From Allomyces arbusculus (Eukaryota > Blastocladiomycota > Blastocladiomycetes > Blastocladiales > Blastocladiaceae), in the NCBI GenBank assembly GCA_027604705.1, contig JADHYV010000066.1, positions 38,289 through 102,288 of the forward strand: 64,000 nucleotides of DNA. The letters run 5' to 3'. The stretch's first letter is position 1; each line of letters opens with the position of its first letter. Made by a program: the position numbers and the translations under genes. Below are positions 1-10,046 of the stretch, in pieces. The notes beneath the pieces were generated by a model. It searched no databases, was not told the origin of the DNA, and worked only from the letters and a program-made list of their open reading frames with translations.

Positions 1-202
1 CACGGGGTGTTCATGTTGGTGGAGACGAAGTGGCGGAGGCGCGCGCCAGCTTGCGCTCATTTCACCAGTTTTTCTCGCGCATTTTTGTGGGTTGCGCAAA
101 CGCCCGTGCACACTGCCCCTCCTTGTTGCTTTTTCCAAGTCGCCATCCGTCGCCACACCATCGTCGACCGCCTATGCACGGCCCCCCGCACCCGGCCCTG
201 GG

Positions 203-208
203 TATAAA
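203..208 (+). promoter_or_regulatory. TATA box upstream of the secreted repeat protein
   Basis: TATAAA lies in a GC-rich context about 185 nt before the start codon at 392. The only start in a good ACCATGG context downstream is the one used for the secreted protein. A similar TATA box precedes egt1 and lies near the right edge of the window. Core-promoter role is inferred from motif and position only. Confidence 0.5.
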
Positions 209-391
209 GCCGCGGCCGCCCCCGCATGAGCTCGAACCCATCCCCGCTCTCTCCGACGACCAATCCACCCACCCCGCAGTCTCTCCGCCCTCGGCCCGGA
301 CGAGACGCAGTGTGTATAGACTTATAGACGGATCTTGGTCCTCGCCGCTCGCCCGCACCCGCACCACCCCCACCACCCCCAACTTTCCACC

Positions 392-2532
392 ATGGTCAAG
401 AAGACTGCGCTTTCGCTGGCCGTTGTTGCCTCGCTGATCGCTGCCACGTCGGCGCTCCCCGTTGCCGACGGTGCTGGCTACGGTGTGCCCGTCATTGTCC
501 CGACCACCACCCCGGCGGCGACGGCCACGACGCCGGCCGCCACGGTCGCTCCCTCGTCGTCGATCCCGGCCGCGACGTCGACCCCCGTCTGTACGTTCAC
601 TTAGCTTTTTTCTTCTCGCTCGGTTCGATGTCGCAATTTTGCTTGTGGCGAGAACCCTTGTGGATTGCGTGTGTGTGTTGTGTTTTGTGTGCGCCGAATC
701 ATGAACTCATCATTTGTGTCACGCACCCTCCCTGGCATCGCTCGTTTCATCAAATTTTTCTAGACGGCGCGACCACCGTGCCCTCGACCACGGCCAAGCC
801 CACGACCACGGCGCCCATTGCCGTTGACCCGACGCGCACGGCCACGCCCACGGCGCCCATTGCTGTCGACCCGACGCGCACGGCCACGCCCACGGCGCCC
901 ATTGCCGTCGACCCGACCCGCACCTCGACTGCTACGGCCCCGATTGCCGTTGACCCGACGCGCACGACCACGGCCACGGCCCCGATTGCCGTCGACCCGA
1001 CGCACACGACCACGGCCACGGCCCCGATCGCCGTCGACCCGACGCGCACGGCCACGACCGAGACGGTGCCCGCGCAGCACACGACCGCGCCCGTCGAGAC
1101 GCTCCCTGCTGACTGCACGACCACGATCGTGCAAGGTACGGTTGTGACCGTGACCAAGACGGTTACCGGCACCGCGCCCGCGACTGAGGAGCCCGCCAAG
1201 TCGACGCCCGTCGCCACGACGACGGCCGCCGTCGAGAACCCGTGCATCACCACGGTTATTGCCGGCACGACGGTTACGATTCCGATTGCGCCGACGGCCG
1301 CGCCCACGACCCCGTCGGGCGGCTACGACTACACGACGCCCGCTCAGCCGGCCCCGGCCACGCCCGAGTCCCCGTCGACCGGCTACAACTACGACTCGCC
1401 CAAGCCGTCGGCCGAGCAGCCCGCCGAGGGTTCGCCCGCTGCTCCGGGGTACGGCTACGATGCCGCGCCCGTGACGACCGTTATTGTCGGTGGTGACGAG
1501 CAGCCGATCACGTCGACCATCCTGGTCGCTGGCGAGGAGCCCACCAACGCTTACCCCGCTGGCGTGACGCCGCAGGCCACCTACCCGGCCGGCGAGCTGC
1601 CCGCCAAGAAGAAGTGCCACCGCAAGAAGAAGTGCACGGCGCCCGTCAAGTCGACGACCGTCGTCCCGACTGAGATCCCCGTCGTGACCGTGCCCGTGTC
1701 CTACTCGACCGTGCCCGTCGTCGTCGTGCCGCCCACGACTTACTCGACGGTCCCCGCGGTCGAGATCCCGACGGCCACGATCCCCGTTGCCCAGACGACG
1801 CCCTGCGTCGAGACCATCGTCTCGACGGTCCCCGTTGTCCCGGAATCGCCCAAGACCACGATCCCCGTCGCTCAGACCACCCCGTGCGTCGAGACTGTCG
1901 TCGTTTCGACCGTCCCTGTCGTGCCGGAATCGCCCAAAACTTCGATCCCCTGCACCAAGGGCCAGAAGACGACCACGGTCCCGTCGGCCGAGATCCCCGT
2001 CGCTACCGTGCCGGTTGCCACGGTCCCCGTCGCTCAGACCACCCCGTGCGTCGAGACGATTGTGTCCACGGTCCCCGTTGTCCCGGAATCGCCCAAGGCC
2101 ACGACGCCTTGCACCAAGGGCCAGACGACCGTCCCGGCCACTGAGATCCCGACCGCGACGGTGCCCGTCGCCCAGACGACGCCGTGCGTCGAGACCGTGA
2201 TCGTCTCGACCGTCCCGGTCGTGCCCGAATCGCCTAAGACGTCGGTGCCCTGCACCAAGGGCCAGAAGACGACGACCGTGCCGTCGGCCGAGATCCCGGC
2301 CTCGACCGCGCCCGTTGCGACGACGCCGTGCACCAAGGGCGCTCCCAAGCCCACGACGACGGTCGTTGTGCCCGAATCGCCCGCCAAGACGGAGGAGCCG
2401 TGCGTGACGACGATCACGCAGGAGCCTGCCAAGGCCACGACGACGACGTCGACGGCCACGGCCACGGCCGCGCCCACGACCGACGCGTACGTCAAGAAGC
2501 AGGTGGACGAGTCGTCGGACTCGCTCTACTAA
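392..2532 (+). CDS. Secreted Thr/Pro/Val-rich repetitive wall-type (mucin-like) protein with a basic Cys module
   Basis: Two exons, 392-590 and 764-2532, encode 655 residues. The intron has a GTACGT donor and a TTTTTCTAG acceptor, and phase 1 is kept. The N-terminus MVKKTALSLAVVASLIAATS is a clear signal peptide. Next come six 14-residue APIAVDPTRT-type repeats, then a Gly-Tyr-rich part (GGYDYT, TGYNYD, PGYGYD). A conserved-looking ITSTILV stretch is followed by a very basic module, KKKCHRKKKC. The C-terminal half alternates TTPCVET...TVPVVPESPK units with PCTKGQ...TVPSAEIP units, each with a single Cys. The protein ends SDSLY. No enzyme domain or GPI signal is visible. The composition is what O-mannosylated fungal wall or surface proteins have, and isolated cysteines could cross-link. 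Function is inferred from composition. It resembles the protein at 12439-14154. Confidence 0.8.
811..1062 (+). repeat. Six in-frame 42-bp tandem repeats in the secreted protein
   Basis: Six consecutive 42-nt units start at 811, 853, 895, 937, 979 and 1021. Each encodes a variant of APIAVDPTRTATPT. Differences are mostly third-position changes plus an A/T and P/T drift, so the array has been kept in frame. Such arrays typically vary in copy number between strains. Confidence 0.85.
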
Positions 2533-3648
2533 GCGATTGGTGTGTGATGCTTGAGAGGGAGGGCCGTTTTGATCGTGTCTAGAAGGCTAAATGAGTTAGT
2601 CGTGTTTGTTCAATGGTTTGGACCAAATTGAAATCATATTTGCGCTGGTTCGAACATCTTTCGGCTTCGTTGTCACATGCTGTGTGACTGTGCTGCGTGT
2701 GCGACTGAGTGTTGAGCGCGCTGCTGGTTCCGATGAACGACGTTGTGAGCTGGAGCGTGTTGTTGAGCGTGTTGTTGAGCAAAGGCCCATGGGTGACACG
2801 TTGCGGTCGGCGTTTCTTTTTTAAATTTGAGCACCAGGCAGGAAACGGAAAGGAGAGAGGAGCAACGACCAACTCGAGAACGTGGCGGGGAGAACGTGGT
2901 CCCCCTCTTCCCCGCGAACTGGTGCAGATAGAACTTGGTCGAGCGTGCTTCCGTCAAATCAAACAAGTGGAGAAGTGAGAGCACTGCTCGGCCATCGTAA
3001 ATGCCACTCTGTGTTGCGCAAAAAGCGGCGCGTCGGTAGAACCTTGCTGAACGGGCCGCGCTGCTGCAAAGCGCTGCAAAGTGCCGGTGCTTTACGTACG
3101 GGCCCCTTCGATGCAACCACCGATGGAGCAAAAAGACTTTGGCGGCATGATGTTGAGGAGTCGAACGTTGGTCCTCCGCGCCGCTTCTACCAGGACGGCT
3201 GTCGCGCGGGCATGGAGGGGCCAAGCAAGCGCAGGATCCACTGTCTGCGCATGCGTCATAGAGTTGCTCGGCCGCTCACAAAATAAACCGGTGGAGAGCT
3301 ACGATTATATGTCGGCCTGTGGATACTACGACGTGAAATGCTGGTGGTGAAGCAATGTTATTGCGCGCGATAATGACCACGCTCAAGGTCCTGTCAAACG
3401 ACACCGCGCAGCAAGTCGTGATGCTGAGGAAAAGTTAGCAAAGCTCAGCTGGAATCCAACTGTTTCTTTAAATTGCTATCGCGAATTATGTCGCTAACGA
3501 GAAGAAATGGTGGATTCCATGCGTGACTGCGCATGCTCACTCAAAATGAAAAGACACCGTGCTCAAAAAATTGGCCCGTCCCCGCGCGCATCTACAACAT
3601 AGAAAAAACTCACCAGGCGGATATCCGCGCTCGCACCGCGTGCGGCGC
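2533..3648. other. Convergent intergenic region, no gene recognised
   Basis: About 1.1 kb lies between the stop codons of the secreted protein (+) and the lipid phosphatase (-). It is less GC-rich than the flanking genes and holds only short open frames on both strands with no recognisable protein, signal peptide or motif. It probably contains both 3' ends. Nothing else is seen. Confidence 0.5.
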
Positions 3649-4989
3649 TCACACCGCGTCACGAAGCGTCGTCTGTTTCGTCAACTGATCGTGCGCAAAG
3701 AACGGCGCGCCTACGGGCCCCACGGGCGGCGGCGACGCCGCGAGGGGCCGGCCCATCCTGCTATCCATACTGCCGGCCGACAACGACGCAGCGGATTGGT
3801 GGTCGGCGAATGGGACCGCCGTGTACGGCACGGTCGGCCGGCCAAACACACTGCGGTACCACAGGTACGAGACGAGGATACCGAGGAGCGACCCGACGGT
3901 CACGTCTTGCCAGTGGTGGCGGTAGTCGGTCGTGCGCTATATCGGCGTGCGGGGTTCGGTCAGTTGGAGGTGGTGCAGGTGGGGTGGAGAGTGACGAGGG
4001 AGACGGACCGAAATGGCGACGAGGGCCGGAGGGACGAGGAAGAGCGCGAGGACCGATTGGACCCACGGCGACCGGCGCCAAGACGAGGCCGCGAGGGTGC
4101 CCCAAATGAAGAGCGCAGTAAAAATCCAGCCGGAAAAGGTGACTGTGGTGGGGCAGTTGGCGCGGTGAGCGAAAGCGGATCAGGGCCGAAGAGATCCATC
4201 GCAGACGACGTACGCGACGAATGGCCACTTGGGAAGCTGACGCGCCCATTGCGCACCAGGTCAGCATTGCCAGTGCACGTCCATGCGCCGTTCTTTTCGA
4301 CCGGCTAGCAATTCGCGTTGGGTCACGGTGAGCAGGAGACAAAAACGCCGCCTGAGCAGACAATATGGGGAGAAATCAGCTGGCAAATACCTTGCACCGA
4401 TCAAGAAAGTCGGGCCGCAGCCGGCCGACGACGACCTTGGTCACGTCAGTAACGGCCATGGTCCACGAGAGCGCCAGGTACAGGGCTACCGTCGGGTGAA
4501 GAAGCTCGATGAGGTCTTACTCGGGAGGTAGGGCGTGTGACGCGCGCAGATATGTACCGTTAAGGGAGTAGACCGTTTGAAGGAGGGAAAAGCGGCGCAC
4601 CCAGCTCCAGGCGAGCACCATGCAACTGGGCGCAACAAAAGAGAGCAACAGGAGATGCAGTGAGGTGACGGTCTCGCGCTGGGCCATGGGGTACTGGATC
4701 GACTCGTCGTCAACGTAAAACTTGCTAAAAAGGCGAGCGCGATGCCAATGGGGCGAGGGAAGTGAGCCGGCAAAATTGCCTTTAGGACAACCGTCGGTTG
4801 CTGGCAGCAATTTCGGGGCGAATCGCCCACGGTCAACAGCTCGTAATTGGCGAGAAATTAGCGATGGTGCCGTACGAACCGTTGGAAAACGGGGATATAA
4901 CGCGTGGCCAGAGCGATGCCCAAGAAAATGAGCGGAACGACGGCGATGCCGTCGCGGAGCAGCCGCAGCGGGTGCCATGATCCCACCAT
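3649..4989 (-). CDS. PAP2-family lipid phosphatase (DPP1/LPP1-like), integral membrane
   Basis: Six exons on the minus strand: 4989-4880, 4724-4558, 4515-4391, 4304-4214, 4142-4009 and 3936-3649, giving 304 residues (yeast Dpp1 is close to 290). All three catalytic motifs of the acid-phosphatase superfamily are present: KVVVGRLRP (about 119-127), PSGH (159-162) and SRTTDYRHHWQD (209-220), with the phosphate-binding and nucleophilic His residues intact. Five or six hydrophobic spans surround them. The early part FYVDDESIQYPMA matches the family's typical first loop. Enzymes of this family dephosphorylate phosphatidate, diacylglycerol pyrophosphate or related lipid phosphates in Golgi or vacuole membranes. 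Intron 2 is only 42 nt and removes an otherwise in-frame TAA. The start is the ATG just before the first span; a further upstream exon cannot be excluded. Confidence 0.88.
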
Positions 4990-6409
4990 GCTTGAAGCGA
5001 ATTTGCAGTGGAGACGGAAATGGTTGGAGAGAGCGTGAGTTGGGAGCGCTGGCGGCCGGTTTGGTCCAAATGCGATGCGTGCGTGCTCGCGCGCCAAGGA
5101 GGCGGGGGTGGACAAGGGCGAGCAGACGGCGGCGGCGGTGGTGCAGGTAGTCTTGTTGCGGATTATTGACCAGGGCGTGTGAGTATTGTCTTGGCGTTTG
5201 CGGTGCTCGGGACAGCTGGCCGTGGCGCAGCGGGGGAGGTATGGCATGGGCCGCATGGCATGGGCCGCGTTGGGCAGGGATGATCCGCCCAGATCGGCAT
5301 CGTGGTGCGTCAGCTGCGTCAGAGGCCCATCAGGGGGACGCTTCGTGGGCAGGAGGTTGCTGAAGCGTGGAATCCACGTGGACTGGCCCCTCTGTCTCGC
5401 ATCTCACGCGACGACGATTGCGCGTTCTGGTCACGCGTCCAGCGCGCGCTGCTGACGTCGAGTTCCTGCAGCAAGGCCGAGCAGCACGACGCGACTGTTG
5501 CGACCAGCGTTTACTCGCAAAGCTCTCCTGGGAAAGAAGCTCGACCGCTCGTCGTTTGGGTGCTCCGGTGCCGCTCTGAAGCTCCGCAAGAGGCGCTCGG
5601 CCGCCTCAGCACCTGTGAGCGGAGCGACCGAACCAGGCCAACCAGCTCGCGACCTGATCACTCGCTCGGCAGCCGTCAGTAGCGCGCAACATGAGCTTTG
5701 GGATGCACCGAGTTTCGGGAGAGCTGCTGCAATGCGCGCCCCAGGTTGGCTGTCGCCCACCGACGCTTGCGCGTGCCGTTTACTGGCTGTGCTGGCAAGT
5801 CGATGCGATCAATGCGAGCGCGATCACATTGTTGGGAGACTCCATTGCTGTTTCTTTGCTGGAAAAACAACCACTTTTTGCTTTGCGCCGTGCTCTTCTT
5901 TTGTGCTTGGCTACCCGCGACTCGCGACTCGCAAGCGGTCGATCAAGCTCGTCGCGCTTTGCCTCCGCCGCCAACGACCTGATCGCAGTCCCTCTGCTCT
6001 CGCTCTCTTCAATCACCAACGTCCATTGCCACTTGATTCCTGCCCTACCGTCACTGCCTTGATTGCCCTGCCGCCGCCGCTGACGCTGGGTCGCCACTCG
6101 ACTCCCACCCGCTGCGCCGGTTGCTCGACCCTTCCCCTGTCGCCTGTTGCTCGTGCCGACAGCGCCATTGTCGCCGCCATCTTCCTCAACCTCCTCTCAA
6201 CCTCGTCAAACGCTCCGCTGCCGACGCGCGGGGCCACACTTTATCGCTTCTTCGTCCATTTCTATCGCCATCTCGCCCCATTTTCCACATTGCACCGTCA
6301 TTTCCGTCCTTCCAACCCGCCGGACGCAGGACCTGCCGGCACCCGTTCGACTTGGTGGCCGCGTATTTGCGCCCGAAACCAGTTTAATTGACGATAATAC
6401 AAGGTCGCG
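4990..6409. other. Divergent promoter region between the lipid phosphatase and CDC25
   Basis: About 1.4 kb separates two divergent start codons. It contains pyrimidine-rich stretches near 6000-6350 on the plus strand, which look like 5' UTR of the phosphatase gene at 6410. The open frames here show no recognisable domain and shift composition freely, so they are treated as chance frames. Confidence 0.5.
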
Positions 6410-9013
6410 ATGATGCCGCCAAGCTTTGACGTGGAGATGGAGGAAGTGGGATCGTAAGTACTTCCGTTGCCCCACCCTCGACTCGCCCGCACTCATCGCG
6501 CTCGACTAGGCCCTTGAGCTCGCGCGGTGTTCCATGCGGCCCTCGCGCCGCGTTCGTGTTTGCGCGCAACGTGCCGGTGCCGTCGTCGCTTTCCTCGGCG
6601 GCTTTCCCGGCCCCTGTTGGCGTCGCGGCGCGCCGCCCACGGTTTTCGGGCCCTTTTTTGCGCGCAAGGGTGTCGACGCCCGTCACGTCGCTCGCGGCCG
6701 ACCTCGACTCGGGGTTGCTGCTGTCGTCGGGTCAAAAGTACGTTAGGCATTGCTGATTTGCTTAGTCTGGTTCCCTTCATTTTCGATATCCATGTCTTGC
6801 ATCTGGCGCGGGTTCATGGCGCCGATGTCCCTCCGGTCCGGGGAGAGAGAGGGTGGCCGGGTGCGGACCGGGCGGGCGCGGTCATGGTTTGCGGTCCTGG
6901 TGATGCTGGAGGATTGTTGGTGGATGGTGGTGGCGCGTGCGCGTGCACCGCCGTCGAGTGGGCCTCGCCGGCTTGCCCTTCCCTTATTTGTTCTCTTCTT
7001 GCCTTTTCTTCCGTGCTTGCTGTTGGTTTGAGTGGAGCTTGCGCACGGGAGCATCAAACCGCCGTCTCGTCTCGTCCCGTCTCGTTTTTGTTTCGCTTCT
7101 CGTCTCGTCCTTGCTGTTGTTGCTGTTGCTTTGCTCCTCGCCGTCTTGCTGTCGCGCTAACCGCCGGCTCCCCGCCGCTGCCGTCCGTCGCCGTCGTCGT
7201 TGCCCGCCGTTGTCGTTACCCGCCGTCGTCGACCATGATCAGGGCCATCCGCTCGCCCGTGTCGGTGCCGGTGCTGCACCACAGCTCGCCCGCGGCCGCC
7301 GTGAGCTCGCCGTCCTTCCTCAAGCCCGCAGCCGCCGCCACCATGAGCTCGCCGTCGCACGGCAGCAACACGCCACTCTCGTCGCTGCTCGGCACGCTCG
7401 GGCCTGTGCGGTCCGACCTGCGCCTGCAGTTGTCCGACGGCGAGTCCGACTGCGAGATCGACGCCGACGTCGAGGCCGACGCGCTCGATGACTTGTTGGC
7501 ACCCATGAGCGACGACGATTTTGGTCCCTCGGTTGCTTCGGACTCGCCGTTTGGCCCCTTCTCGCCGCCATGCGACCCACCCAGTACGCCGTTTGGCCCA
7601 TCCACGCCGTGCCCATACTCTCTCGCGTTCCCCGGCAACGCGGCGCCGGATACTGCCAGCACTACCCGCACTGTCGCGTCGCCCGCGAGCGCCGTCTCGG
7701 CACGCACCGTCGCGAGTACTATCAGCAGCACTAGCACCGTCTCGTCGAGCGCTAGCTCCGCGACCACGCCCGCCGCAAGCGTCGCTGATGCGCTGCTGCC
7801 GTCCCCGCACACGCTCTCGTCCCCAACGGGCTTCAAGGTTCCGCCCGCGGCCGTCAAGAGCAGGAAGGGTCTGTTCCCGACGACGCCCGCTCCCAAATTC
7901 CTGCGCACGCGGTCCGAGGGCAACGTATTGGCGCGCAAGCGTAACAATGCCATGGCCTTTGCCCAGAGCCCCGTTGCGAACCACGGTTCTGATATGGTCA
8001 TTGCCCCCGGCATGCCGCGCGCTATGTCGGCACCAACGTTCGATCTGACGACGCCCTCGCGCAGCACCGTCAACAACTGGGCGGGCAGCAGCTGCGACGA
8101 GCAGACGCCGTCGGCGCCGCGGCCCATCAAGCGGTCGAGGACCTCGGCGCCGCGGTCGCCCATGGTTGAGCTGGTACCGCATTACCAGGTGCACCATGAG
8201 CATTCGTCGAGCCTGCGCGCACTCTCGCTCGAGTCGGCCACGTTGAGTGCATCGACGCCCTCGGCCTCTGGTGCAATCCCGCGTATGATTCCGCGGCCGT
8301 CGCCCAAGCCCGCGGGCCCGCACCTGCTGCCGTCCAAGCCGGGCAAGTCCGACTCGATCCGGCGCATTACACCCGAGACGCTCGTCGATGTGCTGGAGCG
8401 CCGTGTCGCGGGCGTGACCGACTACAAGGTGATCGACTGCCGATTCCCGTTCGAGTACGAGGGCGGGCACATTCAGACGGCGATCAACGTGAACCGGTTC
8501 GAGGTGCTCGACGCCATGTTCACCAAGAACCCGACCCCGATGCACTCGACGGTCCTCATCTTCCACTGCGAGTTCTCGTCACACCGTGCACCTGCCATGG
8601 CCATGCACTTGCGCGCGCAGGATCGGATCCTGAACGTCGCGCGGTATCCGGACGTCTACTACCCGGAAATCTACGTGCTCGAAGGCGGGTACAAGGCCTT
8701 TTACCTGGCGCAGGCAGCACGGTGCGTACCGCAGGCGTATGTTCCCATGGACGCGACCGAGTACGTGGACCAGTGCCGCCGCGAAATGGCCGAGCGCAAG
8801 CGGTCGCTCGAACGCAGCAAGTCGTCGGCCGAGTCGTTTGGTCGACCTGTGCTCACTCGGGCCCGGTCGTGCCTCGCCACGATTCCAGCGTCGCCCGAGT
8901 CGCCCACCGTTCGTGGAGTCGCGCGCGCACTCGAGGATGCGGAACCCATCACGCTCTGTTCGTCGCCGCTGGTCAATTCGGACGCGACGGACCCGCTTGC
9001 CGCACAGGCATGA
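6410..9013 (+). CDS. CDC25 (mitotic phosphatase type): M-phase inducer phosphatase, CDC25 type
   Basis: Three exons, 6410-6453, 6510-6737 and 7243-9013, encode 680 residues. The first intron has a perfect GTAAGT donor; the second (505 nt) has GTACGT. The catalytic rhodanese-like domain lies at about 450-610. It contains the fold motif VIDCRFPFEYEGGHI and the HCEFSSHR active site (CX5R, Cys about 533), followed by the typical YPEIYVLEGGY. The long Ser/Thr/Pro-rich N-terminus is the usual regulatory region, with acidic patches and many potential phosphosites. CDC25 removes inhibitory phosphates from CDK1 to start mitosis in the nucleus. If the second splice is wrong, an ATG at 7235 would give a protein of about 592 residues with the full catalytic domain. 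The RasGEF also historically called Cdc25 is a different gene, here at 56874-59897. Confidence 0.9.
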
Positions 9014-10046
9014 GGGCACGCACGAGGTGGGCGCACTGGTGGCTGCGAGGACACTGTGCGTGCGTACGGTTCGCACTGGACGACCATCATCACAGGCTCG
9101 AGAGTTACCCGGCTTAAGTTGCCAGCCGACGCCGTGCATTTCGTTCACGCGACGCTCCCCTCCTTGATATCGCGCCCACCCCGCCCCACTATCCTTTCCC
9201 TCTCTCCCTCACCTCGGATCCCACTTCTACCTTTATGTCCATTGCTCGCACCACCTCCCGCGACGGCCATTGCCACGTCTCGGCGGCGCGTCAATCTCTC
9301 ACCTGCATTGATTGCCCTTGGCGCTCTTTTCGGAGCCTTCGTTTGCCCTGTCGCTGCACTTCTTGTCCCCTCATTTCTTTTGCCGATTCTTCCTGTTGCA
9401 CCTCAATCATCGACCCTTTGCGTTGCCCAAGTACTTTCATTTCATTTCGTTTCGACGCTGTCATCGTTTGCTTGTCCTTTTCCCTCTCTATTCTTTTATA
9501 TACACGGCCAACCCAGCGGCCCATTCGACGCGACTCGGGCGAACAATCAGCGGCGGGCGACTTGCGCGCATCGAGAAAGAGGGCGCATCGTCGTTTGGCA
9601 GGCCAGTTGGTTTGACATCAATGGCGGCGTTGCTCTCGTGCTTCCGCAGCAAGAGCGCCACCATCAAGTTGTGTCGTCGCCACGGCCGGGCGACTCGTTG
9701 GTTGCCATTTGCTTGATCCCTTGGTCGATCTTGTCGTCGCCTATTTCTCCAGCTCATTGTCGTCGCTGCTGCAACCCGCGCAACTTGCTGCAATCCAACG
9801 TACCGGCGCGCGCTGCCGTGATCCGTCTACGCGCGGAGACCGGCAGTCATCGCATTCCAGCGCTCCTGAACACAGCCGGATCACGGAACCTGTGTTGTAC
9901 TCGAGCAGGACCAGCCCGGCCGTCACCAAGCGCCAGCAACCCCGACGTAGCGCTCCGCACCACGCTCCTCGTCGTTGTCAACCCGACCAACCGCACGTGC
10001 GCGCTCGCGGCCGCTCCTCTACGCGCCCCTGACTCCCGCCAGCACC
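9014..10046. other. Intergenic and 5' flank of the kelch gene
   Basis: About 1 kb with CT-rich, AT-richer plus-strand tracts (9160-9500) typical of a promoter or 5' UTR in this window. It includes a TTTTATATACA element near 9494 that could be a TATA box for the kelch gene. No protein was recognised. An upstream exon carrying a signal peptide for the kelch protein could be hidden here but was not found. Confidence 0.4.

Noticed and set aside
760-1620. Long open frames antisense to the first wall-type gene
   Set aside because: They are mirror frames of a 42-bp in-frame repeat with strong third-position bias; composition is Val/Gly or Arg-only and no domain is present.
6527-7240. Continuous upstream extension of the CDC25 frame through 6738-7240
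   Set aside because: This stretch has no ATG in good context and reads as Ser/Leu-rich random sequence, while consensus splice sites at both ends give an in-frame join. It is treated as intron.
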